DNA from: an uncultured Clostridia bacterium
GTDB lineage: Bacteria; Bacillota; Clostridia; Oscillospirales; Acutalibacteraceae
Direction of reading: 5' to 3'
DNA length: 64,000 nt
Assembly: GCA_944384855.1 (NCBI GenBank)
Contig: CALWUY010000001.1
Location: 1-64,000 of the forward strand
The notes beneath the pieces are model-generated. The model was not told the origin of the DNA, made no database searches, and saw only the letters and a program-made list of their open reading frames with translations. Below, in pieces: positions 26,604 through 34,815 of the stretch. The stretch's first letter is position 1; each line of letters opens with the position of its first letter. Both the position numbers and the translations under genes were made by a program.

Positions 26604-27302
26604 ATGTCAAAAGCACCTGCAGTTGATTATGCGCTTAAAATTATAGATTTTTTCGCAAAATCACAAACAGAAATAGGGATTGCCGATATAAGCAATGCGC
26701 TTGAAATTAATAAAAACGCAGTTTCAAGGATACTCGATGCTTTATTTGAAGAAAATTGGATTTATTTAAGTGATCCGGTACAGAAAAAATACCGTTTTAC
26801 ACTGAAGCCGTTTTCATTAATATCCAAATGTACACCGCAATATGCGCTTGCTGAGATTTCTAAGGGCGAACTTAAACGGCTTAACGAAGCGTTGGGCGAC
26901 GCGGTTTATCTTGGAATAAAAAACAATGATAAGGTTCTTTACCTTCTTCATTTTGATTCAAAAAAAGAGGTCAGGATTAACGGAAAAGCTGGCGGTGAAT
27001 ATCCCCTTCTGACATCTGCTCCGGGAAAGGTGCTGTTGGCTTACGGTGAGCATTCCGCCGAATTTCACGGGTATGCTGAGCGAATCAGAAAGCAGGGTTA
27101 TGCGACAGATGACGAAGAATTTGCAAAAGGAATTATTTGCATATCCTGTCCTATATTTGATGATACCGGAAATGTGGTCGCGACGGCGGGCATATCATCT
27201 CTTACGATTTATGATAGTATAAATTCACTTATTGAAAATAAATTATCTTTGCTAAAAGCAGCAGCGCATAATATTTCTGTTAATTTGGGCTGTAAAATAT
27301 AG
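26604..27302 (+). CDS. IclR-family transcriptional regulator
   Basis: 232 residues. N-terminal winged helix (residues 1-65; I-A-D-I-S-N-A-L-E-I-N-K-N-A-V-S-R-I-L-D-A-L is the recognition region) and a C-terminal IclR ligand domain with Y-P-L-L-T-S-A-P-G-K-V-L-L-A-Y. These bind small organic acids or aromatics and control nearby catabolic genes. AGAGGT precedes the ATG. It sits just upstream of and co-directional with the glycyl radical enzyme gene, its most likely target. Confidence 0.9.
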   Translation: MSKAPAVDYALKIIDFFAKSQTEIGIADISNALEINKNAVSRILDALFEENWIYLSDPVQKKYRFTLKPFSLISKCTPQYALAEISKGELKRLNEALGDAVYLGIKNNDKVLYLLHFDSKKEVRINGKAGGEYPLLTSAPGKVLLAYGEHSAEFHGYAERIRKQGYATDDEEFAKGIICISCPIFDDTGNVVATAGISSLTIYDSINSLIENKLSLLKAAAHNISVNLGCKI

Positions 27303-27440
27303 TATTTGTAATATCAAGAATTATTTCAATTCACATAGGTTTTGGGGAATTGTCCATTCTGTTGATACCGCGCAAATTTCTCCGAAACTTTACGCTGCGG
27401 TAAGCAGAAATTGAATTATAACAAAAAAGGGGATAAAGCT

Positions 27441-29447
27441 ATGGCTGATCTTGAGAAACTTAAAGAACTTGTGTTTGAAAGTGATAATGAGGCCTGTTTT
27501 ATTGAACGGGAACGTATTTTAGGACGTTTGGAAGAAGAAATGCGCGATTACGGCGAGCCGGACAAATATGCGCTTATACTGTCAAAGCTTTTGAGCGAGG
27601 TATCGGTGCCCGTTATGGAATGTGATTATTTTGCGGGCAGAGCGGTAGAAGCAAAGCCTGATGAGAATATGCAGGCGCCGAATTACATTTTATATTCTAT
27701 AGGTCATATGAGTTTGAATTACCGTGATTTGCTGAAATTCGGTTTAAAGGGTATTTTGGAAAAAATCAAGCAATCAAAATCAAATGATCAGGACAGCGTT
27801 ATTTTTGCGAATAACGCGGAAATTGTGGTAAACGCTGTAAAAAAATTTGCAGAGCGTTATTGTGAATCTGCAAAGGCAATAGGAAATACAAGAATGGCCG
27901 AGGCACTGTCTAAAGTGCCGTATGAGCCGGCTTATGATTTTTATTCGGCGTTGCAGAGTATTTGGATTATTCACTTTATTGCAAGCTGTTATATCGGCAG
28001 CCGCGACTATGCTTTCGGCCGCTTTGACGAGTACATGTATCCTTATTACAAAAAGGCGTTGGAAAACGGGGAAAGTAAGGAATATCTTACCGAACTGCTT
28101 GCCGGATTTTTTATGAAAACAAATGAAATCTGCGGCAGAAACACACATAATTATAAATGTAAACCGATACACTGTCAGGCTTCAAAACAGTATATAAATA
28201 TCGGAGGGGAAAATCCAAGCGAATTTTCCAATGTTGTTTTAGATGCGGATTTAATGTCTAATATGGCGCAGCCGCAGATAACGGTCCTTTTAAAAGCCGA
28301 TGCAAATGCTGATTTTACAAATAAAGTATTTTATGCCATGAGTATATTAGTGGATAAACTTCATATTTATAACTATGATCTTATAGTAAAATCCCTGATA
28401 AATAAAGGAATAGATGAAGAAATCGCAAAAGATTTCACTTATTCCGCCTGCTGCACTTTTGACCTTAATTATCATTCGTATAGGCTGGAGTATTACACAC
28501 CTGTTCCTCAAATATTTTTAAAAGTTTTAAAGGAAAATACTTTTTACAGTCTTGAAGAATTAAAATCTGCATTTACAAAGGCTTTGACAGCCGATATACA
28601 GAATTATGTAAATACCTGCGAGGACAATTTCACCAATAAGGAATATGCCTGGCAGCAGTTTGTTTTAGACGGCTTGCTGTTGACTGACAGCGCTTATAAA
28701 TGCCGTTATGCATGTGACGGTAATGCTGATTATACCGTTTTCAACATTTTCTGTCCCGGAGTTGCTACAATAGGCGATTCGCTTATGGTTCTGGATAAGC
28801 TGGTCTTTAAGGACAAAAGAATCAAGTACAGAGACTTTATCCGTATCCTTGACGATAATTTTGAAGGCAATGAGCAGCTGAGAAATGAAATTTTAAGCTA
28901 TACAAAGTTCGGTAATGATACAGATGCCGATGAATACACTGTAATGGCCGGTAATATATTTAACGATGCCGTGGATAATTTGTTGCTTAAGGAAAACCGT
29001 TACGCAATAGGAGGATTTTATTCATTGGAAAGGGATAACGTCTGGAAAGACAGCGTAGGCGCCACGCCCGACGGACGCAAGGCCTGCGAACCTTTCAGTG
29101 AAAACCAGTCTCCTGTCTACGGCACTGACAAGAGCGGTATAACTGCGCTTTTAAAAAGCGTTGCAAAACTGCCGTTTGCAAAGACTGCAACAGGCGGACT
29201 TAATGTCACATTTTCAAAAAATGTTTCTCATGAGATTTTGAGGTCATTAATACTTACTTATTTTCAGTTGGGCGGTTTCCATATAGGCATAAGCGTAGTT
29301 GACGCCGATACTTTAAAGGATGCGATGGTTCATCCCGAAAAGTACAGATCCCTCACGGTCCGTCTCTACGGTTTCAGCGAATATTTTGTAAGTTTGCCCG
29401 AATGGCAGCAGATTGCGGTATTAAAAAGAACAGCTTACGGAAATTAG
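27441..29447 (+). CDS. Compact glycyl radical enzyme of the PFL-like superfamily, unassigned
   Basis: 668 residues from ATG 27441 (AAAGGGG eight bases before); a TTG at 27411 is not supported. The glycyl radical loop is V-R-L-Y-G-F with the radical glycine G644, 24 residues from the end, followed by W-Q-Q; the typical P-D-G-R-K-A-C-E-P-F and G-G-L-N-V-T-F segments precede it. The thiyl site is C337-C338 in S-A-C-C-T-F-D, a double cysteine as in pyruvate formate-lyase, not the G-C-V-E of diol dehydratases and C-N/C-C lyases. Cys-Gly spacing (306) is normal, but the protein is about 100 residues shorter than usual, at the N-terminus. No radical SAM activase gene is nearby. Reaction unknown. Confidence 0.85.
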   Translation: MADLEKLKELVFESDNEACFIERERILGRLEEEMRDYGEPDKYALILSKLLSEVSVPVMECDYFAGRAVEAKPDENMQAPNYILYSIGHMSLNYRDLLKFGLKGILEKIKQSKSNDQDSVIFANNAEIVVNAVKKFAERYCESAKAIGNTRMAEALSKVPYEPAYDFYSALQSIWIIHFIASCYIGSRDYAFGRFDEYMYPYYKKALENGESKEYLTELLAGFFMKTNEICGRNTHNYKCKPIHCQASKQYINIGGENPSEFSNVVLDADLMSNMAQPQITVLLKADANADFTNKVFYAMSILVDKLHIYNYDLIVKSLINKGIDEEIAKDFTYSACCTFDLNYHSYRLEYYTPVPQIFLKVLKENTFYSLEELKSAFTKALTADIQNYVNTCEDNFTNKEYAWQQFVLDGLLLTDSAYKCRYACDGNADYTVFNIFCPGVATIGDSLMVLDKLVFKDKRIKYRDFIRILDDNFEGNEQLRNEILSYTKFGNDTDADEYTVMAGNIFNDAVDNLLLKENRYAIGGFYSLERDNVWKDSVGATPDGRKACEPFSENQSPVYGTDKSGITALLKSVAKLPFAKTATGGLNVTFSKNVSHEILRSLILTYFQLGGFHIGISVVDADTLKDAMVHPEKYRSLTVRLYGFSEYFVSLPEWQQIAVLKRTAYGN

Positions 29448-29492
29448 CGGCAAACGGAGTAATTTTAATATTCAGATGTTTTGCGTCAGTGA

Positions 29493-29531
29493 TTAAACGG
29501 CGGCACGAAAAAAAACCGTGCCGCCGTTTAA
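29493..29531. repeat. Perfect 15-bp inverted repeat after the glycyl radical enzyme gene
   Basis: TTAAACGGCGGCACG (29493-29507) and its exact complement (29517-29531) around an A-rich loop. It lies 45 bp after the stop, so it may end or stabilise the transcript, but no long T-run follows and canonical termination is uncertain. The remaining bases up to 29684 show nothing else. Confidence 0.7.
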
Positions 29532-29684
29532 CGTAACCGCTATTCTGCGGTGTATCTGTTAATAAGTGATGCCGTTTTGTTTTATTATTTATGCGAGATT
29601 TTTGCTTTTTATATTATAAATCAGGTGAGCAGTCACATTTGACAGTGAATACTATCTCTGACGAATGTAAAACCGACAGTCACT

Positions 29685-30692
29685 TTACTTCTGTTCTACC
29701 GCTTTTTTTGCATATTCACGCAATAGTTCAATATAAATTTTATAATTTTCAATACTTACATCCGGAGGAGTCTGGTGATCCACGCACGGAACGTAACAGC
29801 CCTGTTTTATTGCGGGGAATATACGCTCAAATTCTTTGCGCATGGCAGCTTCTCCGTTTTTCATAACAGTTTTGTCAAAGCCGCCTAAAAATTTGAATTT
29901 CGGATATTGCTTCGTGAGTTCTACTATATCTACTCCTGCCATTCTTTCAAGCGGCAGGATACCGTCAAAACCGCATTCAATTATCCAAGGTATAACATTT
30001 GTAATATCGCCGTCGCTGTCATATATTACTGTTTGTCCCAGCGACTTCATCTCTTTTATAAATTCAAGATAGTACGGCTTTAAAAATTCATCCCATATAT
30101 TTTTGCCTATCATAGGGCCGTGATTATATGACATATCTTCCCCTAAAAGCACAAAAGCAGGACTTGCGTATTTAAGAAAATCTTTTACTACCTTTATATT
30201 GTATTTAAGCAGGTCCCTGCATATCCGGTGGTATAATTCCGGTTCGTCATAAAAAGACATAAGATGATTTTCAATACCTAAAAGTGTTCGCGGCCACCAG
30301 AAAAATCCGTTGAGGTTAAGCTCAAACATAAATTCGCCGCGTCGGCTTTCTTCAAGATGTTTGTTCAAAAAAGGCATGACTTTTTCTATAGGGTTTTCCG
30401 GATATATATGCGGCAAAAACGCTTCATAATCCATTTCGTTGTAAATAAGCGGCGCGCCGTTGACTTCCGGGTATGCAAAGCCTTCCCCCGTGGGTTCTAT
30501 GCTTGTATACCACAGAGGATCAAGCCCGAAATAACCCTGTATATCTTCCGGAGAAATACTCGGGTCAAGTCCTTGTTTATGCCATTCGTCAAGCGTCAGA
30601 GTCCAGTAAGGAGCGTATTCTACCATAGGCATACGCGGGGTATCCCGCCTGTTGTTTATAAAATATGCGTCGAAAATTTCGCGTTTTGTCAT
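29685..30692 (-). CDS. URO-D family protein (uroporphyrinogen decarboxylase-like, possible methyltransferase)
   Basis: 335 residues of the URO-D superfamily barrel. Family landmarks include V-L-L-G-E-D-M-S-Y-N-H-G-P-M-I near 180, V-I-Y-D-S-D-G-D-I-T-N near 230 and V-D-H-Q-T-P-P-D-V near 310. True HemE N-terminal motifs are missing, so it is not a heme enzyme; many such Clostridia proteins are corrinoid methyltransferases or uncharacterised. GGAGC lies before the ATG. It is convergent with the glycyl radical enzyme gene and followed upstream by a palindrome-containing promoter. Confidence 0.82.
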   Translation of the reverse strand: MTKREIFDAYFINNRRDTPRMPMVEYAPYWTLTLDEWHKQGLDPSISPEDIQGYFGLDPLWYTSIEPTGEGFAYPEVNGAPLIYNEMDYEAFLPHIYPENPIEKVMPFLNKHLEESRRGEFMFELNLNGFFWWPRTLLGIENHLMSFYDEPELYHRICRDLLKYNIKVVKDFLKYASPAFVLLGEDMSYNHGPMIGKNIWDEFLKPYYLEFIKEMKSLGQTVIYDSDGDITNVIPWIIECGFDGILPLERMAGVDIVELTKQYPKFKFLGGFDKTVMKNGEAAMRKEFERIFPAIKQGCYVPCVDHQTPPDVSIENYKIYIELLREYAKKAVEQK

Positions 30693-30729
30693 ATTAATGT
30701 GCTCCTTTGGTAAAAATAGTATTATTTTG

Positions 30730-30762
30730 ATTATAAGCGGCCGCTATCAACGACCGCTTATA
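30730..30762 (-). promoter_or_regulatory. Palindrome-rich control region of the URO-D-like gene
   Basis: Minus-strand TATAAT (30735-30730) abuts the palindrome AGCGGCCGCT (30736-30745). A 9-bp inverted repeat, TATAAGCGG (30732-30740) and CCGCTTATA (30754-30762), overlaps it. There is no good -35, so expression may depend on an activator bound here. Confidence 0.6.
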
Positions 30763-30854
30763 TTATTTTTCGAAAAAAGTATATATGGTGCAGTTGCATA
30801 TTTTGATATTTCTCAGAATAAAACCTTATAAATTTTGCTGATTCAACTAAAATA

Positions 30855-32894
30855 TCAATCCAGAAGAATCACAACAGCTTCCCATGGTTTTAATGTGAGA
30901 TTGAGCTTGTATCCGCAGTCTTCTTTTGAAAATTCAGCCTGATATTCGTTTCCGTATTCCGAAACAACCTTTATGCTGTTTATTTCAAGGGTTTTATCGG
31001 TTATGTAAAGGGTAACCTCTCCGCCTTTTGACCGTCTTGTGCAGTCGCCCAGAATTATTGCCTTTTTGCCCGAAACATCATAGAGGTTAGCTTCAACTGT
31101 CAGGTCGGATTCAACCTTTAAGTCCCTGTTTCCTACATAGGCTTCAACCGGAATTCTTGAAATCGTCTTGTATTTAAGCTCACTGAGCCTCTTTATACGT
31201 TTCATAAATTCGGGACGTTCCGAGCATACTCCGTTAAGTCCTCTGACAGTTATGCAAAGCAGCATACCCATTGAGAAAGGTTTGTTTACTTCATATTCAT
31301 GCTCCCACGCGTCGATTACCCACGACTGGAGAGAGTCGGGAAGTATATAGCGTATGGCTTCCGGACCTTGTTCGTTCCACGGCCAATGCCACCATACATC
31401 TATGTACTGGGTGTTAAAGATATTCGGAACTTCGCCCATCATGTAAGAGAAGTCATCTCTTGCAAGCATGTTCTTACGTACCTGTTTTATCCATTCAATA
31501 GACCCTATATTATCGTCCATACCCATTCTGTGATGATGCTCTTTGTTAAAACAGAAATTGTTGCCAAAAGGCTGGTCAATATAAAGCGCGTTTGTGCCGG
31601 TGCGGTCCATTACTTCATTGGCAAGGTCTACCGCAAATTTCTGGAACTCCGGTTCATTCTGGCACAGCGGATGACTGTATTCTTCATATTCGCATATATA
31701 CCACCGTGCCGAATCCGAACGTATCGGGAACGATTCATAAGGATATTTGCCGTAAATGCCTTTTATTGAAAGTTTTTCAAGCTTTTCCTTATAAAGCTTA
31801 GGCCGGCTGCTTGCGAGCCGGTAGTTTACCAGTGTGCTCATGTGCATACCTTTTGCCTGTTCCTGTAATACATACTTTTTAAATTTATCTACTCTGCCTT
31901 CCTCGCCGTCATCCATGAACCAGCCGTCGCCCGCTCTGAGATAAACGTTGTACATCATGTCCCAGAAAGTGATATCGTAAATCCCCATCTGGCGCGCCTC
32001 TTCGCAAAGCTTCGGAAGATCTGAAATTTTGTGAAACCGTCTTCCCTCAAAATCGCGTATATTGTAGTTTGCATATCCTATCGCTTCCTTCAGACGTTTA
32101 GGCGCGTTAGGGTTCTGCCACCAGGTCTCCAGAAAGACTTTCATTTTATCCCAGGTTTTTGTATGGTCTCCGTCTGTCAGGACTACAGCGCAGGGCTCGC
32201 TTGTAAAGGATTCACCCTTTGCAAGATAACAGTTGTGCTCAAATCCGAAAGATACAAACTGCTCGTCCCAACCGTGTGTATCGCAGCTTAAAACTCCGAA
32301 AGTGGTCTGTACCTTTCTGCAGTAGAAGTTTAATCCTATTCCGCCTTTCGCTCCGGTAACGTCTATTGTGGGAATGTGCAGCCAGGCATCTTTGCGCTGT
32401 TCCTTGTTAAGTATATTATATCCCGGGCTTTTTTTCATTTTACGTAAGATACACGGCGCTTCCGTACCTAACCGGGCTATATCGGTATCACTGTCAACGT
32501 CTACTTCCCAGCCGCCTACCCACGGGAACCGTACAGAGTGCAGAAGCAGATCGGTATTATTGGTTATATTTAACGAAAGGCAAAGTTCATCGTCTTTAAG
32601 CTTTAAATTTACTTTTACTTCAACATCTAAAACTTTGCCTTCCACAGTTACTATATTTTCATAAAAAAGCTCTGCCTGACTGTCATCCGAACTTTCAATA
32701 CGGCTTACCTTACAGTCAGTATTGTCACTGTACTGTGATATCCACTCGTTTTCATCCGGAATAAATATACGGAAAAGCTTTGAATACTTTGCATTGTCCA
32801 GAAACTTTACCTTGCGCTTTTTATCGGTCAAAGACACAATACTGCCGTTATCCTGATCAATTTCAGCTTCTAAAAAAGAATTCCTCAAAATCAT
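30855..32894 (-). CDS. Putative glycoside hydrolase-like protein (DUF6259-type barrel)
   Basis: 679 residues from ATG 32894 with GAGGTG upstream (the in-frame GTG at 32903 is part of the ribosome site). About 250 residues of beta-sandwich come first, then a TIM-barrel-like region with A-L-Y-I-D-Q-P-F-G and G-E-V-P-N, where acidic catalytic residues would be expected at strand ends, and a small C-terminal beta domain. The layout matches uncharacterised DUF6259-like glycosidases of gut bacteria; no CAZy family can be assigned by eye. No signal peptide. Controlled by a complex dyad-rich region upstream. Confidence 0.65.
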   Translation of the reverse strand: MILRNSFLEAEIDQDNGSIVSLTDKKRKVKFLDNAKYSKLFRIFIPDENEWISQYSDNTDCKVSRIESSDDSQAELFYENIVTVEGKVLDVEVKVNLKLKDDELCLSLNITNNTDLLLHSVRFPWVGGWEVDVDSDTDIARLGTEAPCILRKMKKSPGYNILNKEQRKDAWLHIPTIDVTGAKGGIGLNFYCRKVQTTFGVLSCDTHGWDEQFVSFGFEHNCYLAKGESFTSEPCAVVLTDGDHTKTWDKMKVFLETWWQNPNAPKRLKEAIGYANYNIRDFEGRRFHKISDLPKLCEEARQMGIYDITFWDMMYNVYLRAGDGWFMDDGEEGRVDKFKKYVLQEQAKGMHMSTLVNYRLASSRPKLYKEKLEKLSIKGIYGKYPYESFPIRSDSARWYICEYEEYSHPLCQNEPEFQKFAVDLANEVMDRTGTNALYIDQPFGNNFCFNKEHHHRMGMDDNIGSIEWIKQVRKNMLARDDFSYMMGEVPNIFNTQYIDVWWHWPWNEQGPEAIRYILPDSLQSWVIDAWEHEYEVNKPFSMGMLLCITVRGLNGVCSERPEFMKRIKRLSELKYKTISRIPVEAYVGNRDLKVESDLTVEANLYDVSGKKAIILGDCTRRSKGGEVTLYITDKTLEINSIKVVSEYGNEYQAEFSKEDCGYKLNLTLKPWEAVVILLD

Positions 32895-32910
32895 AATTTG
32901 CACCTCATAA

Positions 32911-32976
32911 TTAGCAGCCGCTAAACAATATATTTGTAAATTTGAGTTGTCAAACGATATACTGTTTAGTTGACAA
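32911..32976 (-). promoter_or_regulatory. Promoter and nested operators of the glycosidase-like gene
   Basis: Minus strand: TTGACA (32953-32948), 17-nt spacer, TATTGT (32930-32925). Around it: the palindrome TTAGCAGCCGCTAA (32911-32924) at the expected transcription start, CTAAACA (32921-32927) with its inverse TGTTTAG (32963-32969), and TTGTCAA (32947-32953) with its inverse TTGACAA (32970-32976). The palindrome core AGC-R-GCCGCT recurs before the URO-D-like gene. The DNA from here to 33088 has no gene. Confidence 0.6.
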
Positions 32977-33088
32977 ATAAATATATGGGTATTTTACGAT
33001 TTTAATTATTGTTTGTCAAGAATTTTGAACGTTAAATCAATTAAATTATTATAGATATTTTTTGTTAACAATACATAAAATAAAACAT

Positions 33089-33289
33089 TCAGTTTTCAAG
33101 TTCCGGCAGGCCCTTTAGTGATATCAGAATAGATAACATTCCTGAAAGCAGTGAGGCTGATAATACCATTTTCCAATCTATCTGGGAGAAGGCTACTGAT
33201 GTTCCTATTGTTGCGATAGCCGTTTCGGCAACGGTTTTCACAGCTCTGATTCCTGCCGCTTTTATCCATTTGATAAATTTTTCTTTCAT
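33089..33289 (-). CDS. Phage-type holin (r1t-like)
   Basis: 66 residues from ATG 33289 with AAAGGAC upstream; the longer frame runs back into the endolysin gene. A basic amphipathic N-terminus is followed by T-V-A-E-T-A-I-A-T-I-G-T and a second hydrophobic stretch M-V-L-S-A-S-L-L-S-G-M-L-S-I-L, ending L-K-G-L-P-E, typical of Lactococcus phage r1t-type holins. Holins form membrane holes that release endolysin or, as with TcdE, toxins. The gene starts 4 bp after the endolysin gene and ends the sigma-endolysin-holin operon; no other phage genes are nearby. Confidence 0.88.
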   Translation of the reverse strand: MKEKFIKWIKAAGIRAVKTVAETAIATIGTSVAFSQIDWKMVLSASLLSGMLSILISLKGLPELEN

Positions 33290-33293
33290 TGTT

Positions 33294-34013
33294 TCAGTCC
33301 TTTCTGTAAGAAGTAATGGTTTTACCGGTTTCGTCATAGATAACATAACTGTAACTGCGCGCTAATATCCTTGCCTGAGAAATATATTTGGTACGGTATA
33401 TGGTTGTGTTTTTCCATGACTTTTTGACAAGATAAAATGTTTCGCCCGAATCCCTGTAGGAAGTAATGGTTTTACCGGATTCGTCGTATATTACATAATG
33501 ATGTTCACGTGCAAAAATTCTTGCCTGAGAAATATATTTGGTTCTGTATGCGGTCTCAGCCTTCCAGGATTTCTTTACAAGATAATACACATCCGGTGTG
33601 CTTTCATAAGTTCCCAATGCGTTTGGTATACCGCTGATTTCGCTGATATCTCTGATTTGTGATTTTGAGGCGTTGCCTCTTGCGCAGTAATGGCAGTGTG
33701 AACCTGTGGAATTTCCGGTATTTCCCTCAATTCCTATAATTTGATTTTCCGCTATAACCTGGCCTACTTTTACGTTTATTTTCGATAAATGGCCGAAATA
33801 GTATCGGTCATCAGAGGAACTTTCTTTGATTCTCGCGTATAGTCCGAATCCTTGAGTTTTGTCTGACGGATTTTCCCATCCGGCGTATTCTACCGTCCCG
33901 GATATTGTGGAATATATTTCTTTGCCGTCTAATCCTACCAGGTCAAGCCCATCGTGCTCAGAGCCTTTATATTGTTGGGTTACTTTAAATTTTCCTTTAT
34001 ACGGACTTTTCAT
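33294..34013 (-). CDS. M23 peptidase endolysin with duplicated C-terminal repeat
   Basis: 239 residues, AGGAGGT before ATG. Residues 1-125 are an M23 (LytM) zinc endopeptidase: H20-x3-D24 and H-x-H in S-H-C-H-Y, which cut peptidoglycan cross-bridges. No signal peptide, so export needs the holin encoded 4 bp downstream. Residues about 138-239 are two near-identical 50-residue units (Y-L-V-K-K-S-W-K, Y-R-T-K-Y-I-S-Q-A-R, Y-V-I-Y-D-E-S/T-G-K-T-I-T-S-Y-R), presumably cell-wall binding. It is 49 bp after a sigma-factor gene in the same operon. Confidence 0.9.
   Translation of the reverse strand: MKSPYKGKFKVTQQYKGSEHDGLDLVGLDGKEIYSTISGTVEYAGWENPSDKTQGFGLYARIKESSSDDRYYFGHLSKINVKVGQVIAENQIIGIEGNTGNSTGSHCHYCARGNASKSQIRDISEISGIPNALGTYESTPDVYYLVKKSWKAETAYRTKYISQARIFAREHHYVIYDESGKTITSYRDSGETFYLVKKSWKNTTIYRTKYISQARILARSYSYVIYDETGKTITSYRKD
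33306..33605 (-). repeat. Tandem 150-bp repeat inside the endolysin gene
   Basis: Two units, 33306-33455 and 33456-33605, stay in register at exactly 150 bp; AAGTAATGGTTTTACCGG and TTGCCTGAGAAATATATTTG recur at the same offset. They encode the two C-terminal repeats, and their DNA similarity points to recent or conversion-maintained duplication. Confidence 0.88.
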
Positions 34014-34062
34014 AAAATTACCTCCTGTTATAAATTATGTGGTTTTGCTTATAGATGTTATA

Positions 34063-34590
34063 TCAATCAAGATACAAGATACGAAGAACATTCAGCGCCC
34101 GGTTTTTGATTTGATTGACGGCTTGACGGCTTATTCCCATTATTTCAGAGATTTCATTGTCGCTGTAATTACAGTAATATTTGCAAAAAATCACCTGTTT
34201 TTGCTTGTCCGATAGAAAATCAAGTAATTGTGACATTTCAAGTTTTAATTCAAAATTATCATCACTTGCCATGTAACAGTCCTCGCAAAACCTGATATTA
34301 TCAGAAAGATACTTCTGTTTTTTCTTGGAAAGTTCAATAAATTTGTTCCTTATGCAAACCGCGATATATCTTGAAAGACCTTTTGAATTATCCGAATTGA
34401 ATTTATCCGTATCAATGCTGAATAACAGCTCAACGAAAAAAAGGTTGAGTTCCTGGCGGTCATCTTCTGATTTGAGAAGCAAGGCATAATGATTGATTAA
34501 TCGCCTGAATGCTCTTAAAATCAAAGAAAATATCTCTGAATTGTGATTTCTGAAGCTGTTTATGTACATTTTAAGGACACCGTTATTCAT
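34063..34590 (-). CDS. Sigma-70-like factor of the TcdR/UviA/BotR type (group 5)
   Basis: 175 residues from ATG 34590 with AAGGAGG nine bases upstream; the frame running to 34764 crosses AT-rich intergenic DNA. A helical region-2-like half (L-N-L-F-F-V-E-L-L at 48-56, S-R-Y-I-A-V-C-I-R-N-K-F-I-E-L at 73-87) is followed by a region-4 HTH (Y-S-D-N-E-I-S-E-I-M-G-I-S-R-Q-A-V-N-Q-I, 142-161). Length and both halves resemble TcdR of Clostridioides and UviA of C. perfringens as I recall them. These sigma factors drive toxin or bacteriocin genes and sit beside holins, as here. First gene of the lysis operon. Confidence 0.8.
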   Translation of the reverse strand: MNNGVLKMYINSFRNHNSEIFSLILRAFRRLINHYALLLKSEDDRQELNLFFVELLFSIDTDKFNSDNSKGLSRYIAVCIRNKFIELSKKKQKYLSDNIRFCEDCYMASDDNFELKLEMSQLLDFLSDKQKQVIFCKYYCNYSDNEISEIMGISRQAVNQIKNRALNVLRILYLD

Positions 34591-34780
34591 TTTTTCAACC
34601 CTCCTTTGCCAATAAGTAAGGAAAAAGTTGAAAATTTGTAAAGGTGCAAAAAAACATTTTTCAAAAATTTCCTGTTTTACGGAAAATTTTAACGAAAAAT
34701 GTAAAAATTGGTAAAAATATGGAGTAAAAGGTATAAATAATGGAGCGAATAGCAAAAAATACATTATTATAAGTTAAATA

Positions 34781-34809
34781 TTGACATTATTTGACTTATA
34801 ATGTATAAT
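34781..34809 (+). promoter_or_regulatory. Consensus SigA promoter giving a leaderless LytTR transcript
   Basis: TTGACA (34781-34786), 17-nt spacer, TATAAT (34804-34809). Transcription should begin at about 34815-34817, on the ATG at 34816. No ribosome site is possible between promoter and start. Confidence 0.8.
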
Positions 34810-34815
34810 TATGAA

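Noticed and set aside
27441..29447. Class III ribonucleotide reductase
   Set aside because: Similar size, but lacks the ATP-cone and C-terminal zinc cysteines, and has the PFL-type P-D-G-R-K segment.
29685..30692. hemE (heme biosynthesis)
   Set aside because: URO-D fold but without the HemE N-terminal signature and with no heme genes around.
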